In this document: one piece after another, positions 12,410 to 24,681 of the stretch
Layout of the letters: each line of letters starts with the position of its first letter
Position numbering within the stretch: the stretch's first letter is position 1
Assembly: GCA_019055375.1 (NCBI GenBank)
Contig: JAHQIW010007237.1
Span: 496,001-560,000, forward strand
Reading direction: 5' to 3'
DNA length: 64,000 nt
Source of the DNA: Parelaphostrongylus tenuis
Taxonomy: Eukaryota > Nematoda > Chromadorea > Rhabditida > Metastrongylidae
The notes under the pieces: model-generated
The model's database searches: none
Seen by the model: only the letters and a program-made list of their open reading frames with translations
What the model was told of the DNA's origin: nothing
Translations under genes and position numbers: made by a program

Positions 12410-12640
12410 GCGCACGTGGCGCAGTGGTTAGGGCTGCTCCGCGTCGCACCCAAGATTGATGGCTCGGTCTCACATCTGTAGCTCTCCAAGCCCATGATCC
12501 CTCCAAGGTCGGTAAATTGGTATCAGACTGATTGCAGACTTGTCTGAGAGTATAAGCCGCAGTGACTCGATACAGCGGAAGGCCTCCACGAGTGATTGTA
12601 AAGGTCAGATATGCATTCAATCACCTCGGACAAAGTTAGA
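12410..12640 (+). repeat. tRNA-derived SINE
   Basis: The 5' head GTGGCGCAGTGGTTAGGGC matches a pol III A-box (TGGCNNAGTGG), and a B-box-like GGCTCGGTCTC lies about 45 bp downstream. A unique body follows, containing CCCTCCAAGGTCGGTAAATTG. A pol III-transcribed SINE is inferred; no tRNA fold is preserved. Confidence 0.55.
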
Positions 12641-14389
12641 AATTGAAGACGAATGCATGGAGCATCCCTGAGGGATTTATCAATGTCTCTTCATCCTTTA
12701 CACTATCCCATTACCCGAAAACAAGAAATTTTTGAAGCATCAAACGCAACAAAACCACACAAATGTAATGGAGTCATTAGATGCTCAATAATGTTCAGTG
12801 ACATAGCAAATATTTATATTTTGAGCCAGAGGTGAATCTGCATGTTATCCTCTTCACTAGCGATATCATAAAGAAATGATAGAAGAATAGGAACCCAAGT
12901 AGTGCAGTGATTAGCACACAACTTCTGAAAGGGTGACACACGGATTCAGCTCCTACTTGAGGTTAAAGGTTTTGAAAATCACACATCATTATTGGTTACA
13001 TAAATATGACAACATCACACTGCTAATGAAGCAGCTGAATACTGAATTCTTACAGCCATTAGATGTTGGATGTGACCGTGGTTTACACAAACGTTTCAAA
13101 TGGAGCCGCAATACAGGTCATTCACGAAGAGGTGATAGAGATGAAGTGAATATAGATTAGTGTAGCTTGTTGATTAGGCATTTCGTGACTTTTTTGAACG
13201 AGCCTTTGAGGTGTTCAACTTTCAGATGGTAATGAAGAACTCTTGAGCAGATTAGAGAGATAGTACTCGTGAAACGAATAGCACTAAGTCCTCATGTTTA
13301 AGATAGTTGATACAACTTTAGTCGTCGTCCATTGATCCACTATCAGTACCCAATTGACTGTTTCTTCATCTGTTTTAGACAAGAAGAGATGAACAAATTT
13401 CTTGAGTTGTTGACTAAACAGTTAGAGTGTGTTGAACTCTTATGAGAAAACCCTAGAAAAAACTGGCTTCCATTCTTAAGCGTGCAAAAAGAAATGTATT
13501 GAAAGTCAAGCAATAAGAACATAATGATGCACTACTTTTCTTCCTATCCTTCAAACACCACTAACGCACTTGTGCATAACATGAATCGAACTACACGTGT
13601 ATTCACGAAAAAAAAGAGAAAAGAAGTCACTAAACTTGGCACAAGAAATAACACTTTCTCAAATGGCTATCAAAGAACAGCTACTAATGTCAGGTAAGGA
13701 GAGAGCGAAAAGAATGGTGTGTCAAACTGAAGGGTAAAAATAGTTTTTAAATTACCTTAATGGCAATCGGGGTCGCCTGTACGAACATTAATTCATGTAG
13801 GACAAAGATAGCGTGATATGCCACAATAGTAGAAAAGGTGAGTGCATATTTTCATTTACATTAAACCTGTTCTCTTGTAAGACATGCGGTGATGAATAGA
13901 TAAACTAAACGATTGGATCGCTTTGTTCCGAAAGAGCACCTAAATGAGGAAGAAACGTCAAAAAAGTACTCCTTTAAGCTCATGTAGGACAGGCACGTCC
14001 GACAGTGACGGCCTTGGGGGAATTATAAGAATTCTGAGAGAAATGAAAAACGCCGGCGCGGAAAATTTTTGAGACCTTCTGGATAAATTTTAAGATTCTA
14101 GGAATGATTAGAGGGAGAGAATGCCGAAAGTTTAGAAAATGTTTTGACACTCTATCTCAGATTTATTCTTTAGCCTGAGTAGGATTCATTATTCACAGTG
14201 CGTGACAACACGTCAGTGACCTTTCTCATACAATTAGGTACACAGATTACCTTCTATGAGAGGTAAATATTTTAAATGATTTTCGCATTAGATTGTCTTT
14301 CGATATAGCAAGTATCAATAGAGCAATTGAATATGATGTGTTATAGTATAAGTTTTTAAATAAAAAGTCCTTTAACACCCGCTGAAAAC
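12641..14389. other. Spacer, nothing recognised
   Basis: No domain-bearing open frame or RNA gene is seen. A weak A-box-like GTGCAGTGATTAGCAC with a GATTCAGCTCC partner at about 12900-12955 may be an old tRNA-derived repeat. Confidence 0.35.
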
Positions 14390-14960
14390 TTTAATTTTAT
14401 ATAAAAATTGGCTAAACATAACAATAATTGTTCTTCAAAAAAGCACCATCAATATCCACGATCTTCTACCAATGATTTACAAGTTTCCTGGTCTGATCGA
14501 AATCACTATTCCTTGGGCTTTGAATCCAAAAACTTCTAGCAAGCCTTTTCAACTTGACTCAACGTCTCAAAGCGGACCATAGTCGGACGGCGCAGCATCT
14601 GGACTGTGCGCTTGGTGCGGCAAGACCTCGACTCCCTCCAATCAGGAAACTTTTCCTCGGTCTTCTTTGCTGTATGGGGTTTGGTATTGTTTTGCTGGAA
14701 CAGAGCGCTCTTTTCACTGGTCAATGTCGGGTGCTTTTCGCTCGAGGTATCGTAGACTCGGTCCAGCTGCTTGCAGTAGAAATCAGCTATGATGGGCGAC
14801 TATTTGGAATAAGTTCGAAATTCAAGACACCTTAAAAACTCCACCAAGCGGATTTTGAAATGCAGGTAATGACAGAGCTTGACCTTCTGGTATTCATCGT
14901 TTGCCTAGGTCGTAACTGACCAGGAAGACCCACTTATAGAAATATCCCTAAGGTATTCCC
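14390..14960 (-). pseudogene. Mariner-type transposase relic
   Basis: Read on the minus strand, the pieces are YCKQLDRVYD, then SEKSALFQQNNTKPHTAKKT, then a degraded C-terminus with LVNHW-stop-KIVD. In mariner transposases the block QDNARPH holds the second catalytic Asp; here it is QNNTKPH, so that Asp has become Asn. The reading frame is interrupted by stops and shifts. A dead copy in spacer DNA. Confidence 0.7.
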
Positions 14961-15219
14961 TTGAATTTACAACAACCGATACTGCTTGAAAGAAACATAA
15001 ATTTGAACTTTTGGAAGGTGCGTCCAGATTTGAGGAAGGCTAATTCGTCGAAGCGTCAGGCATTTTTTCTTTTCAAAAACGACGGTTTAGAAGATAGTTT
15101 ATAGTTTCCACGTCAAAATTTAGTGAGAACTGGTAATAGAGTTTTCAAAAGGAAAAGTTGGTGCTTCAGAAAGCAGTCGAAATTGACAAGAAAATGCTGC
15201 CAAAAATTGTTTGAATATC

Positions 15220-15221
<2 letters not shown>

Positions 15222-15269
<48 letters not shown>
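15222..15269. repeat. (TA)n microsatellite
   Basis: An almost pure TA tract of about 46 bp, preceded by CATATG. It has no coding meaning; the tyrosine/isoleucine run in the open frame over it is an artefact. Confidence 0.95.
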
Positions 15270-15271
<2 letters not shown>

Positions 15272-16189
15272 CAATGTAAATGATTTTAATCTACATCTTT
15301 ATATATGTATATATTGTCCGAAGGCATTCATAAATGGTACGATTATATGTCACAGTGCAAACGTTGAAAAAAATCCAGTGCACCTTATGGAGGTTAAAAC
15401 GGAAGAAGAAGAAACGAGCATGAAAGTCAAGACGCAAGATGCGCGGATTGGCCATGATTTCGTTCAGATATCCATTTTTTCAGTCTAAATACCCAGGCGA
15501 AAGCGACTGTTAGTAATATGGAACAGCGATCGTATGAATTACAGCGCATCTGACAATATCAAACCATGGCGTGATCACTCTGTATCCTTATCAGGATATC
15601 ACGCTGTTTCAAACTCTTGACCGTCCAATTTTAATGATTTAATTCAGAAACGTAAGAAAAACTCAAGCCATCGATTTCATTGTGGTAATTGTGACCGATT
15701 TCTGATACAGGATTGACTGGCACAATGTTTGGAGTCACCATAATAACTCGCTTATGTCATTAGCTTGATCCCGTATTGGTATAATTGTTCCATATCATCC
15801 GTGAAATGCGCCTGAAAACGTTATATAAATGGATTGTCAAACTTCACATGGCCAAAAACTGAAGATTTTATCATTATTTTCTTATAGAAAAGGAGTTGTC
15901 TATGTGTATTATCCAGCTATAGTAGTGATCATGGACGAATTTCACTTTTTCAAACTAGTTATTTATCAAAGAGTTGCCGGTAACCAAGATAAGGAAAGAT
16001 CTTAATCACATTGTGGTTCATGCATTTCCGCACTGGCACTTTACACATCATGGGTTGAAATGTTTTCATCAATCACGTTTTCAGAATTCATTGTCCAAGG
16101 TTTGACACTGGTGAGAGTTTCCTAGATATTTTAGTTCTACGAGATACCTTTCCCGAGAAATCCACTGGAAAGTCAATAGTGTACTTGGC
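15270..16189. other. Spacer, nothing recognised
   Basis: No exon, RNA gene or clear repeat was identified. Confidence 0.4.
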
Positions 16190-16395
16190 ACTTTGACACT
16201 TTATTGATTCTTCTTCACAAGACTTTTTTCTCTGTGCTGCACTGGTTCAGTACATCTCCTTGCAATCTGGAGGATAGCTTGCCGTGATATTTCATAGAGC
16301 GTTCGTTTTTGACTGCCGCAGAGTGTTGAATGAGGGGTTCAGCTCGCGCGTGCCGGGACAAACATTATAATCACTCGGCCACGGCGCCTCCTCAT
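16190..16395 (-). repeat. tRNA(Ser/Leu)-like SINE family B
   Basis: Read on the minus strand the element begins GGCGCCGTGGCCGAGTGAT, a class II tRNA-like A-box (TGGCCGAGTGG). The body is shared with the copy at 38030-38300: both contain TCTCCTTGCAATCT followed by a GGATAGC/CGATAGC variant on the plus strand. Confidence 0.55.
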
Positions 16396-18159
16396 TACAT
16401 TTATGAAAATTGTATACAAATGTATGCCGCTTGTAGGAATTACTACCACAAGGAGTAAAGCCTAGTTCTGATAGGGAATGCTTTTTCAGCGTCCATGTCG
16501 CTCTTCATTGGCTTTATTGAGACTGTGAATAACATGGCGCAGAGTTTTCGGCATTCCTCAAAAACGTTTCTTCTTAGTGACATATTGCTTTAAAAATTGC
16601 GTCAAAGCTATAGGCTCTATTTGTAATGTCGCAAAATCGACCACTTAAAATGATTGGCCAACATCAGATTTGATGTCATAGCGGTAGTGTTTTGTGAGAA
16701 TTAACTTGATCTGAAAATAATGAATTTCTCACAGATCTCTTCTCACTGTTCGTCATAATTTTTCAGATGACTCACGTCCCGTAATGCGCTTTCTATTTGC
16801 TAGCATTCGCACAGATCATTCGATGATTCATAAAAACAGACACCCACCGTAATGATGTATGTGTTATTTCTCATTACCTCAGGTGATAATCTTTCTGCAC
16901 TTGACCTAACCAAATGGTTGACTATAAACATATACGAAATTTAATCAATTATTCGCTTTATGCATAATTATGCGGAAATAAGATTACGAGCAACACAGTG
17001 GAAGTGAGCCAATTCAGTAGGAGAATAGCACAAACCATCTAGGCTCTGTTGTAGATCGTTTCGGCTATCGAACCTCTCATCTCTTCGGAGTCGAGAAAGT
17101 CGTAGTGAACTTGTCTGGGATAAGTTCGCTCCTAGGGAAAATGCTCTAACACGGCTATTAAAATATAGCTCTGAGAATCGACTTGACCAGCATTCAACTG
17201 CATTTGTGCCTAAGAAGAAGAAACTGTTCTCAGCAGCTCACTATCACTGAAAATGGAAACAGACTCGAGAATCTTCGTTAATGATAAGTGTGAGGGAACT
17301 AATCGAAGGCAAGAAGTACTAAAATCCACGTATTGTGTAAAACATATCACGTAAAGTTATGTAATGAATAAATAAATAAGTGGCGAGAGTTGCTTGAACA
17401 GCATCTATACGGAGGTTTTCGACGATTCTTCTCTTTGCAATTACTCGAATTAGTGTCTGCCGAATTAGAGACAGCATCGGTCAAAAGTGAGTTTTGATGG
17501 CGGTGATCATGAGCATTGCTTAGCAATTTTCTATTTATGTTTCCAGTCTATGGACCATTTAGTGTCTCAATCTTAAGAAATGTAGCAACCTTTCTCAATA
17601 AGTCAAATGGTCTCAATAAGATATTCATCCGTCCTTTTCGAGAGCCTAATGTACTCAGTAGGCCGCTTGGTTCAAAAAATGAAGATTCGTCACACTGTTC
17701 ATGAAAGACGTTTGACTTTAGTAACTCTGAAGCGAGGAGGATTATGAGCTGTTTGCCAGGTTGTGCTAAAGCATAATTTTTGGGTTTCCAGATCGCAGTG
17801 TTGGATTTTCAGCTAGGTAAGTTTTGGCAAAGCAATAGTTGCGAAGCATGCTGAACTCATGTTGTGACTGGGTTAGGGCGATTTCGTGATCTTTTCTTTA
17901 ATATGTCGACATAAAGAGGCTAGTTATCGCACTGAAGAACTATTTGAGTTATCAGGTTGCTCCAAACGTCAGAAAAGCGAAGAAATCGCCCGCACTTGCC
18001 GTGGTTGCAATAGCGGGATAAGTCAGAGCTACAGTCTTCTGTTAAAATGGAATTTCACTGAGGATTTTTTAACAGCTCCGTCTTTCTTCACTCTATCAAC
18101 GCATCAGATGACTTGTGCCTAGGCATACTTTCTATTTTGACCGTCCAAAATCCATGAAA
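16396..18159. other. Spacer, nothing recognised
   Basis: No gene was identified. A block at about 16905-16985 (ATACGAAATTTAATCAATTA...ATGCATAATTA) recurs at 39995-40055, so it is a dispersed repeat of unknown kind. Confidence 0.4.
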
Positions 18160-18600
18160 CACTAAATTAGAGGAATCGTTGTTGGCTCTAACATTTTCCC
18201 GGCAATATTGTTTACTTTACAATTATCCACGATCTTCTGCCAACGATCTGCAAGCTTCTGGATGTGTTCAAAATCGTCATTCTTTGGTTTTCGGAGCAGA
18301 CAACTCCTGACATGCCTTTTCAATTTTATCAAATGTTTCAAGTCGATGTCCATGCAAGAAATGTTCCGTTGAGCGAAAATCGGACCAAAATCGGACGATG
18401 CAAGATCTGGACTGTAGTGAATGTGACAGGACTTCGGCTCCCTCCAATTTACCAAACTTTTCCTTAGTGTTTCTTTGCCTTGTGAGATTTGGCATTATCT
18501 TGGTGAAACATCGCGCGCTTTCGACGAATCAGTGCCGAATACTTTACAATTCGCGTTGTCGTGCAAGATCCTTTTGAAAATTATCTTGAGACATTCACAT
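18160..18600 (-). pseudogene. Mariner-type transposase relic, C-terminal part
   Basis: The minus strand encodes HYSPDLASSDFGPIF, which carries the third catalytic Asp region (SPDLAPSD in the family). It continues to LADRWQKIVDN, the usual mariner C-terminus. Upstream pieces (EKFGKLEGAEVL) are in another frame, so at least one frameshift is present. It is the same family as 14390-14960 but better preserved here. Confidence 0.75.
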
Positions 18601-19274
18601 AAATCTACATAAACCGATACTGCCTGAAACAAACATAAAATTTGAATATTACGCGAATGTTAAGGAAGTTTTTTCTCCACATAATATCTCCTTAGGCTTT
18701 TGCAAGTGTAAGAATTGCTCAATAAAGTAAATAATGATGCTTCCATCACGGGCTGTTTGAAAATTCTTACTTTGTATAAACTTTGAGGCATACAGTCAAA
18801 GTCGCATAAGCTTTTCTCTCATACAACTTACTGTCCTCACTAAGTGTCAGTGCTGGACTTGGTCACAATAGTATTTAATCGCTTAGGTACGGGCAAATAT
18901 TTTTTCAAGCAGTGGGAATTCTCTTGATTCAAAGAGCAGTCTTATAATGTACAAATCAACCAGATGAAATTTCCAGTTTAATGATGTCATAAAAATTGAT
19001 TTTTTGAGGGAATAAAATTTTTTTCTGCACATTTTCTGCCAAAGCTCACATTTTGAATGAGGAGCTGAATTCATGGGGAGTAATGTATTCCCTTGTTTTC
19101 GGTAAAAAATCTAAACTGATGTAAAGGAGAGTTTGAAAGCCCACCCAAAAATGATGGTGAGTTTGAAGGCCACATGGTCCAAATGTTCTCACGATTGGAT
19201 GCTCGTCCAGGTTGAAATCACGTTATCTGCACAATTTTAACCACTCATGTGTAGCTCACTATTGGTGAAGTGGT
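18601..19274. other. Spacer, nothing recognised
   Basis: No exon or named repeat is seen between the mariner relic and the conserved block upstream of gene 2. Confidence 0.4.
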
Positions 19275-19490
19275 GGTCGATCATGTTTTAGGAGAGTAAT
19301 GAATAAACATTACGGACATCAGGCCGTTCCCATATTGCCAAAGTGTCACGACTACATACGGAGGCTTTATTTTGGTTCTTCATATTTGGAACCGGTATAT
19401 CGATAAAAACAAGACTGCCCTTACATTTCCGCCCATCACCGTGATCCCATCCAATTAAACATCGATAATTTAAGCCTTTTCCCAGTACAT
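19275..19490. promoter_or_regulatory. Conserved upstream block of gene 2, candidate promoter
   Basis: It lies about 520 to 305 bp before the gene 2 ATG. The block matches 46015-46240, which has the same spacing before the gene 3 ATG. Shared strings include GTAAACATTAC-type starts, TTTGGAACCGG and ATCCGATTAAnCnTCnA-type segments. It may be a retained promoter or enhancer, or simply part of the duplicated unit that has not yet decayed. A minus-strand coding relic is also possible, because one frame stays open in this copy. Confidence 0.4.
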
Positions 19491-19758
19491 ATAAACGCCA
19501 GTCCGCGACGTGATCATTCTGAAACTTGTGCGATTCGCAGAAGTCTTGGTTCAAAAGTGAATATCTTGGCATAATTCTTTAACGAACTGTCCATCACTGC
19601 GTTCTCAAGATAATCGAGCGATTTGACTGATCCTACTCGTGAGCGTTGCTGGTTAAGCACTGCTGCATCCAACTCGACTCTGTTGCATGATACCACCGTC
19701 AATTTGGCTTTTCGTTTTATCTGAATATTTCATCCCTATTTTTTCTATCAATGTGCAT

Positions 19759-19769
19759 TTTCATTTCAG
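19759..19769 (+). promoter_or_regulatory. Candidate spliced-leader trans-splice acceptor, gene 2
   Basis: TTTCATTTCAG ends 24 nt before the ATG at 19794. No donor or coding exon is needed upstream, and the gene 3 start has a similar TTTCAG site at the same place. Such spacing is typical of SL addition in nematodes; a cis-spliced 5' UTR exon is the alternative. Confidence 0.5.
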
Positions 19770-19793
19770 TTATTTGCGTTAGCAATAAAAAAA

Positions 19794-19887
19794 ATGATTC
19801 CAATTCTATTAACACTATCTAATATCTTTTCACACGTACAGCTACAATCGCCAGAATGTCCTGAGAACCTGGTTCCATCTCAACTAG
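19794..19887 (+). CDS. Gene 2 exon 1: start codon and signal peptide
   Basis: The ATG was chosen because it opens a hydrophobic leader (MIPILLTLSNIFS) running straight into LQSPECPENLVPSQL, and because gene 3 has the same 94-bp exon with MIPTLLALLQIF. It ends in phase 1 before GTAATT. Confidence 0.8.
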
Positions 19888-22800
19888 GTAATTCTACGTT
19901 TTTTTCTACAAAGAAAACTTTTGCTTCAGTGTAATGACTCCTGGATTCACACATGTAATAGAATTTCTTCCAATAAATCGAGAGTTTTTAGAAAGTCTTA
20001 TTCTACATATTCAAAAATCCATCTCAAACGTCCTACACAACTTCTCACACCCGGAGCCATTTGAGAGGAACGCATGAGCGTCTCAGAATCTCAAATAACT
20101 AATTTTTGGCTTGTTAGGAGTAATCGCTTTCTATGGCTGTGGAAAAATGTTCATATCGCAGTGCTTGAACAACGGGTTGCTCTGTTTCCGAGACACGGGG
20201 AATGAAATGAGTTACTAGGGGACATCAACCGATCGTGAAGCTGTCTAAGTGTGAACGAAATTTGTTGAACTGCCGACCGCCTATTCAGTCGCGGGTAGAA
20301 GGATTATAACGGCGAGAGTGTTACGCGGGAATTAGCTCTCGTTTTTCTGCGCCCTCTTGGTTGTTTGACTATAGGCAGGTATAGGCACCACTGTTTTCTA
20401 TAAGTTCGACATTCGGTTGGAAATGATATTAGTGAGACAGTCGAAGGACTCTATAAGTTAAGAGAACTGGGATTAGTGAAGGAGCTTCTCTGATTTTTTC
20501 GGCAGTGTAATACAGCTTTGAATCTTAAAAGAACGCTCAAAGTGCCCTTCACTTTCGTCGGCATTGAGAACAGCAGTAAATAAGGCGATTGTATGCATGA
20601 TTTGGATAAGTGGAGAAGTATTTCAAGACAAGGAAGTGTTGATGGGTAAATGTCACTGACAAAGAGCATCGGAGCATTTTCGTATACAACACTTACAGAG
20701 TTTGAATTTTGAATTATTAATGAAAAAAATAAAATCTGATCAAAAAATAGACCGAATTAAGCTGCTGCGACAGTGTGGACTCGTAATTTCAACGGATCGT
20801 CATTGTACCGAATCTTCAACAATTCCGATAAAGGTCATCATAGGTAAGGTTTCAGCTCAACTATCTAAGGAATTTCCAGTGCATAATAAGTAGATATGTG
20901 AATGTAATCGCTCAAGCGCTCAATTTTTTCTTGTTTATTTCTATGATATTGCGAACGATTATCTTATTTGTTTGTCATTCTTTGGTTGTCATTTGAAAAA
21001 TGAAGTCACTTGCGTTTCGTGAAATCTGGTAGAAAGAAAAGACCTTCAGGTGAAAAGAAAAGTCGATCAAAGCATTTTACTTTGTGCCTGTGGGCTTGAT
21101 GGATATAATCGCTTAGTGTTATTAAGACTACTCAGAGCATTGTTTTCGTGGTATTCCACTAATTCTATAGTAGTTTGTTTAGAAGCGAGATCGACCGCGA
21201 ACATGTGACGGTGCTGCTAGCGAGATCTCCTGGACAATGCACGCTTGGCCCCTGTACACTTGCATTGAGTACTAACGCAAGAAGCAACAGCGGTGAGTTG
21301 ATTATCGCTTGACCAGGATGTATTTTTAACTCCATCAGAAGCTGGTTTTGAAGCAAATGGTTTCTTTTCAGAAGTCACCTCTCAGTTGGAGAACGTGCCC
21401 AGCACTTCGGATAGCCTCATTGATCTCCGGAACACATTCTATTGCGCACGGTACTACGGCGCCTGTGGTGCACAGCTCCCATTATTCAGATTCACAAAAG
21501 GATCTGGCTCATCAATAGGTAACGCTTAAATCTGCGTTGAAATCAGAAAAATAAGAAGTGAAGGGCTGCGTTCATGACTGCACTAATAAATTATATATGG
21601 TTAGTAGGATGTTTTCTTTTTCCTTATTCTCTCTTAATTCTGCTCATGAGTGTTTATGCCACATATTTGATGGATAAAACAGCTGAATATAAATTCGTGT
21701 TATTGCTCCGTTTAGAGACAGGTCTTATCAAGATTGAACAGCCACTGCCATAATGTAATAGGATCGTATATACGGCTCATACTTAAGGCACTGATTAACG
21801 TCGAGCGCTCTATTATTTCTGTTTTTCATTTCAGTATACGCGTACTCACCCGAACCCGATGCGTCGTTCCCCGGCTATTCTAAGGAAGAAAAAGTTTTTT
21901 GCTATGGCTGGACCGGCAACGCATCTGTAAAACATCCGATGTCCAACAACAGGAGCTGTATGCCACTGAACTCTGTAGCGAACGGAAAGGTTTGGCTGCC
22001 AAATTCTCAAAACGGTAAAGACTAATGCTGACGGTTTCGTATGAAATGGTGGTGACTCATGGCACTGATTTTTTATTTCGTTTTACGAATTTGATAAATC
22101 TCGATGGGTCGTGAGCCACTTGCGAAATTGGTAGATTCCAGTCCTAGGTTTCCACAGTTATTTCATCAAGCAGCATTAGAAATAAATAAGGTGATCAAAA
22201 ATCTCGATTTGATTAATATATGCACTTGTGATAAATTTGGAAAAACGAAAATTCGTGTAGACTGCTTGCTTATTGAAAACTGAGTGTTTTTCTAGCGACA
22301 CAATAGCGCTCGCATGAGTCGCACATTTTTCACATGTATTCTAATTTAATACTGCTTTCAACCTAAGCATTAAGTATCCTTATAAAAATGCGATAGTTCA
22401 GCGCTCGCACCAGAACTTTATGTCAGGAATTTAGTATCTACAAATTCCTACCATCCAGGTATAGCAGCTTCTATCGTGAAAATGAGTCGTGCTTTTTTGA
22501 GGATTACAAATACAGTTTACCGATTTTTCCAAGAAAGTACGCTCTTAATGTAGTTCTCGTCAAAGCTCAACCCCTACTACTATAAGGAATCGTCACCGTA
22601 TGGGTTATACTGTGTATCAAATGAGAAGATCACCGAACGTAGCGTTCTTTTAGAGTGATTAACTGTCGACAGCTGTTTGTTTAGCTTACGGCTTAGGTCA
22701 GCATTTATAAATCAACACTTTCAACCAACTACTTCGAGACCGCGATAAAGATTCAATGTAATTTGTTAGAATAAAGGATTTGAAATCTGCCTCCATTACT

Positions 22801-24621
22801 TTTCGAAATGAGCTTTAAACAGCTTTATCGAAACATGAGATGTTTATGATCATAGTACTAGAGCGGAGATTTTACTACGAACGAACCAACCTCAACTAGT
22901 CAATTACACTTCAATTGTATCACTCGACTCATCATCACAAGTTACTATGCATATTCTAGCTTTTCGAGCCGTCGATTCTTCGTATCCGTCCTCCACATAG
23001 GTCTTGAGAATTCGCGTGTTACTTGGACTGCTGCTTGAAGACTTTGTTCTTCTTTGTGAATGTCGTAAAACGCTCTCATTGCAATTTTGGAGACAGCCGA
23101 GCCAAGATGTTCCCTTAGGCATTCGTTGATTGATTGTAAGGGTGCGCTGAAGGGAGGGTCGCACCAGCACTTTGCTATCAACCAGGTTCCTGTTACTCCA
23201 TGTCATTAATCTGTGCTCTACCCCACTCTCTCACTTTAGTTATCGGAAAATATGCAATAGCCGACATAAAATAAGTGTCGTCACTTGTATGCACGTCTTA
23301 ATATTTCAAATGATCTACAGGGGCTTTTATTTTATTCAAAGAAACACTGTTTTAAACCAGGAAAGTGGTTCACTGGGAAACTAGACTCCAACCTACCAGT
23401 CAGTGTCATCCGGAGAGCAAATTCGTCTATTAAGCCTGAGGCAAAACCCTCTTTCCTGTATGGTTTCGTAATCTGAGATGCTGTTTATACTCATGCTTTT
23501 GAAAAAAACCTTTTCATCGCGCTGTGGCAGAAAAAAAATTTGTGTTGCATACACGCATATTTCTCGCAGATCAGACTGCTCCCCGAATTTTTGAGTAGCT
23601 GGGGAGAGGGGCTGGCAATGAATTCCGTACGGCATCGACCGATCGTGTTAGTCGTTACATATGTCGGGTGAAAGTTCTGTTATTTATTTTACACTTCTTC
23701 CGCTTAAAACAGCTCAGATTAAACGTATGATTCTATGCTACGAGATTTCCTCTACACGTATCCATATTTTTCATGCCTCCAGCAAAGATGTAATAGAACT
23801 TCTCGGCCGGTGTAAAACATGATTTCATTTTAAATGCTACAGCATTATAATAGGGATTATGGGCTTTTTTTAACAAAAGCACGTAGCGTAGTAACCAGAG
23901 ATTTGAACTTTCGAATGATTTCTCACATTCTTATGAAAAGTTCTTGTCCATAAAAGGAGGTTGAATTTTAATTAATCGCTTCATCACACACAAGTACTGA
24001 CTACCACTTAGTTGGATCGTTGGGTAGTGTTTGCGAAAGATAAAAGTGCCATGTAAAGCACCGTACCTGCTATTAAAAACTCGATTCCATAGATCCTACA
24101 CCAATCAAACATCCATTCACAGACCTTCGTCAATAACGATGTAAGGTAATGAACCAAATGCAAATAATGCTAGGATTCACATGATATGTGGCACTGGCCA
24201 CACACCTTGAAAAGTAGATTTTAAAAAGCTTGAAGTGACCATAAAATCAAGGGAGCGATTTGAAAGAATTGACCAAATACAAAAAGTGTACCGAAGTACT
24301 CAGATTGATCCCAAAGGCCATTATAAAATGCGAGACATCTTTAGATCAACTACAGCACCATGGAACCTTACAAGCCGTCAACAACAGCGACAATGACATG
24401 CGAGTCCGGATTGAGTGTTCTGGGAGCATCTACGCTCCGCTGTACTGAGAATGGCTGGTTACCACGCGAAGGGTTCGGAGTATGTCGGATGGTGAGACCT
24501 ACCTTATTTCATATGACAACTTTACAAATAGTTCAGATTAAGTTATACTATGTTTTTGTCACAAAAATTCATTCATTGAATGTCTCGATTATCAGAAATG
24601 ATTCTGTTGTTTAATTTCTTG

Positions 24622-24681
<60 letters not shown>

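Larger units (their letters stand above)
21990..24344 (+). other. Gene 2 intron 5, site of lost exons
   Basis: Gene 3 has three exons in the corresponding interval (50900-51059, 51184-51297, 51525-51694). Here only a decayed tail of the third is visible, at 24050-24133. A repeat of unknown kind lies at 22915-23165. Confidence 0.6.

Noticed and set aside
15123..15488. 121-codon open frame
   Set aside because: It spans the (TA)n microsatellite; flanking parts have no recognisable domain.
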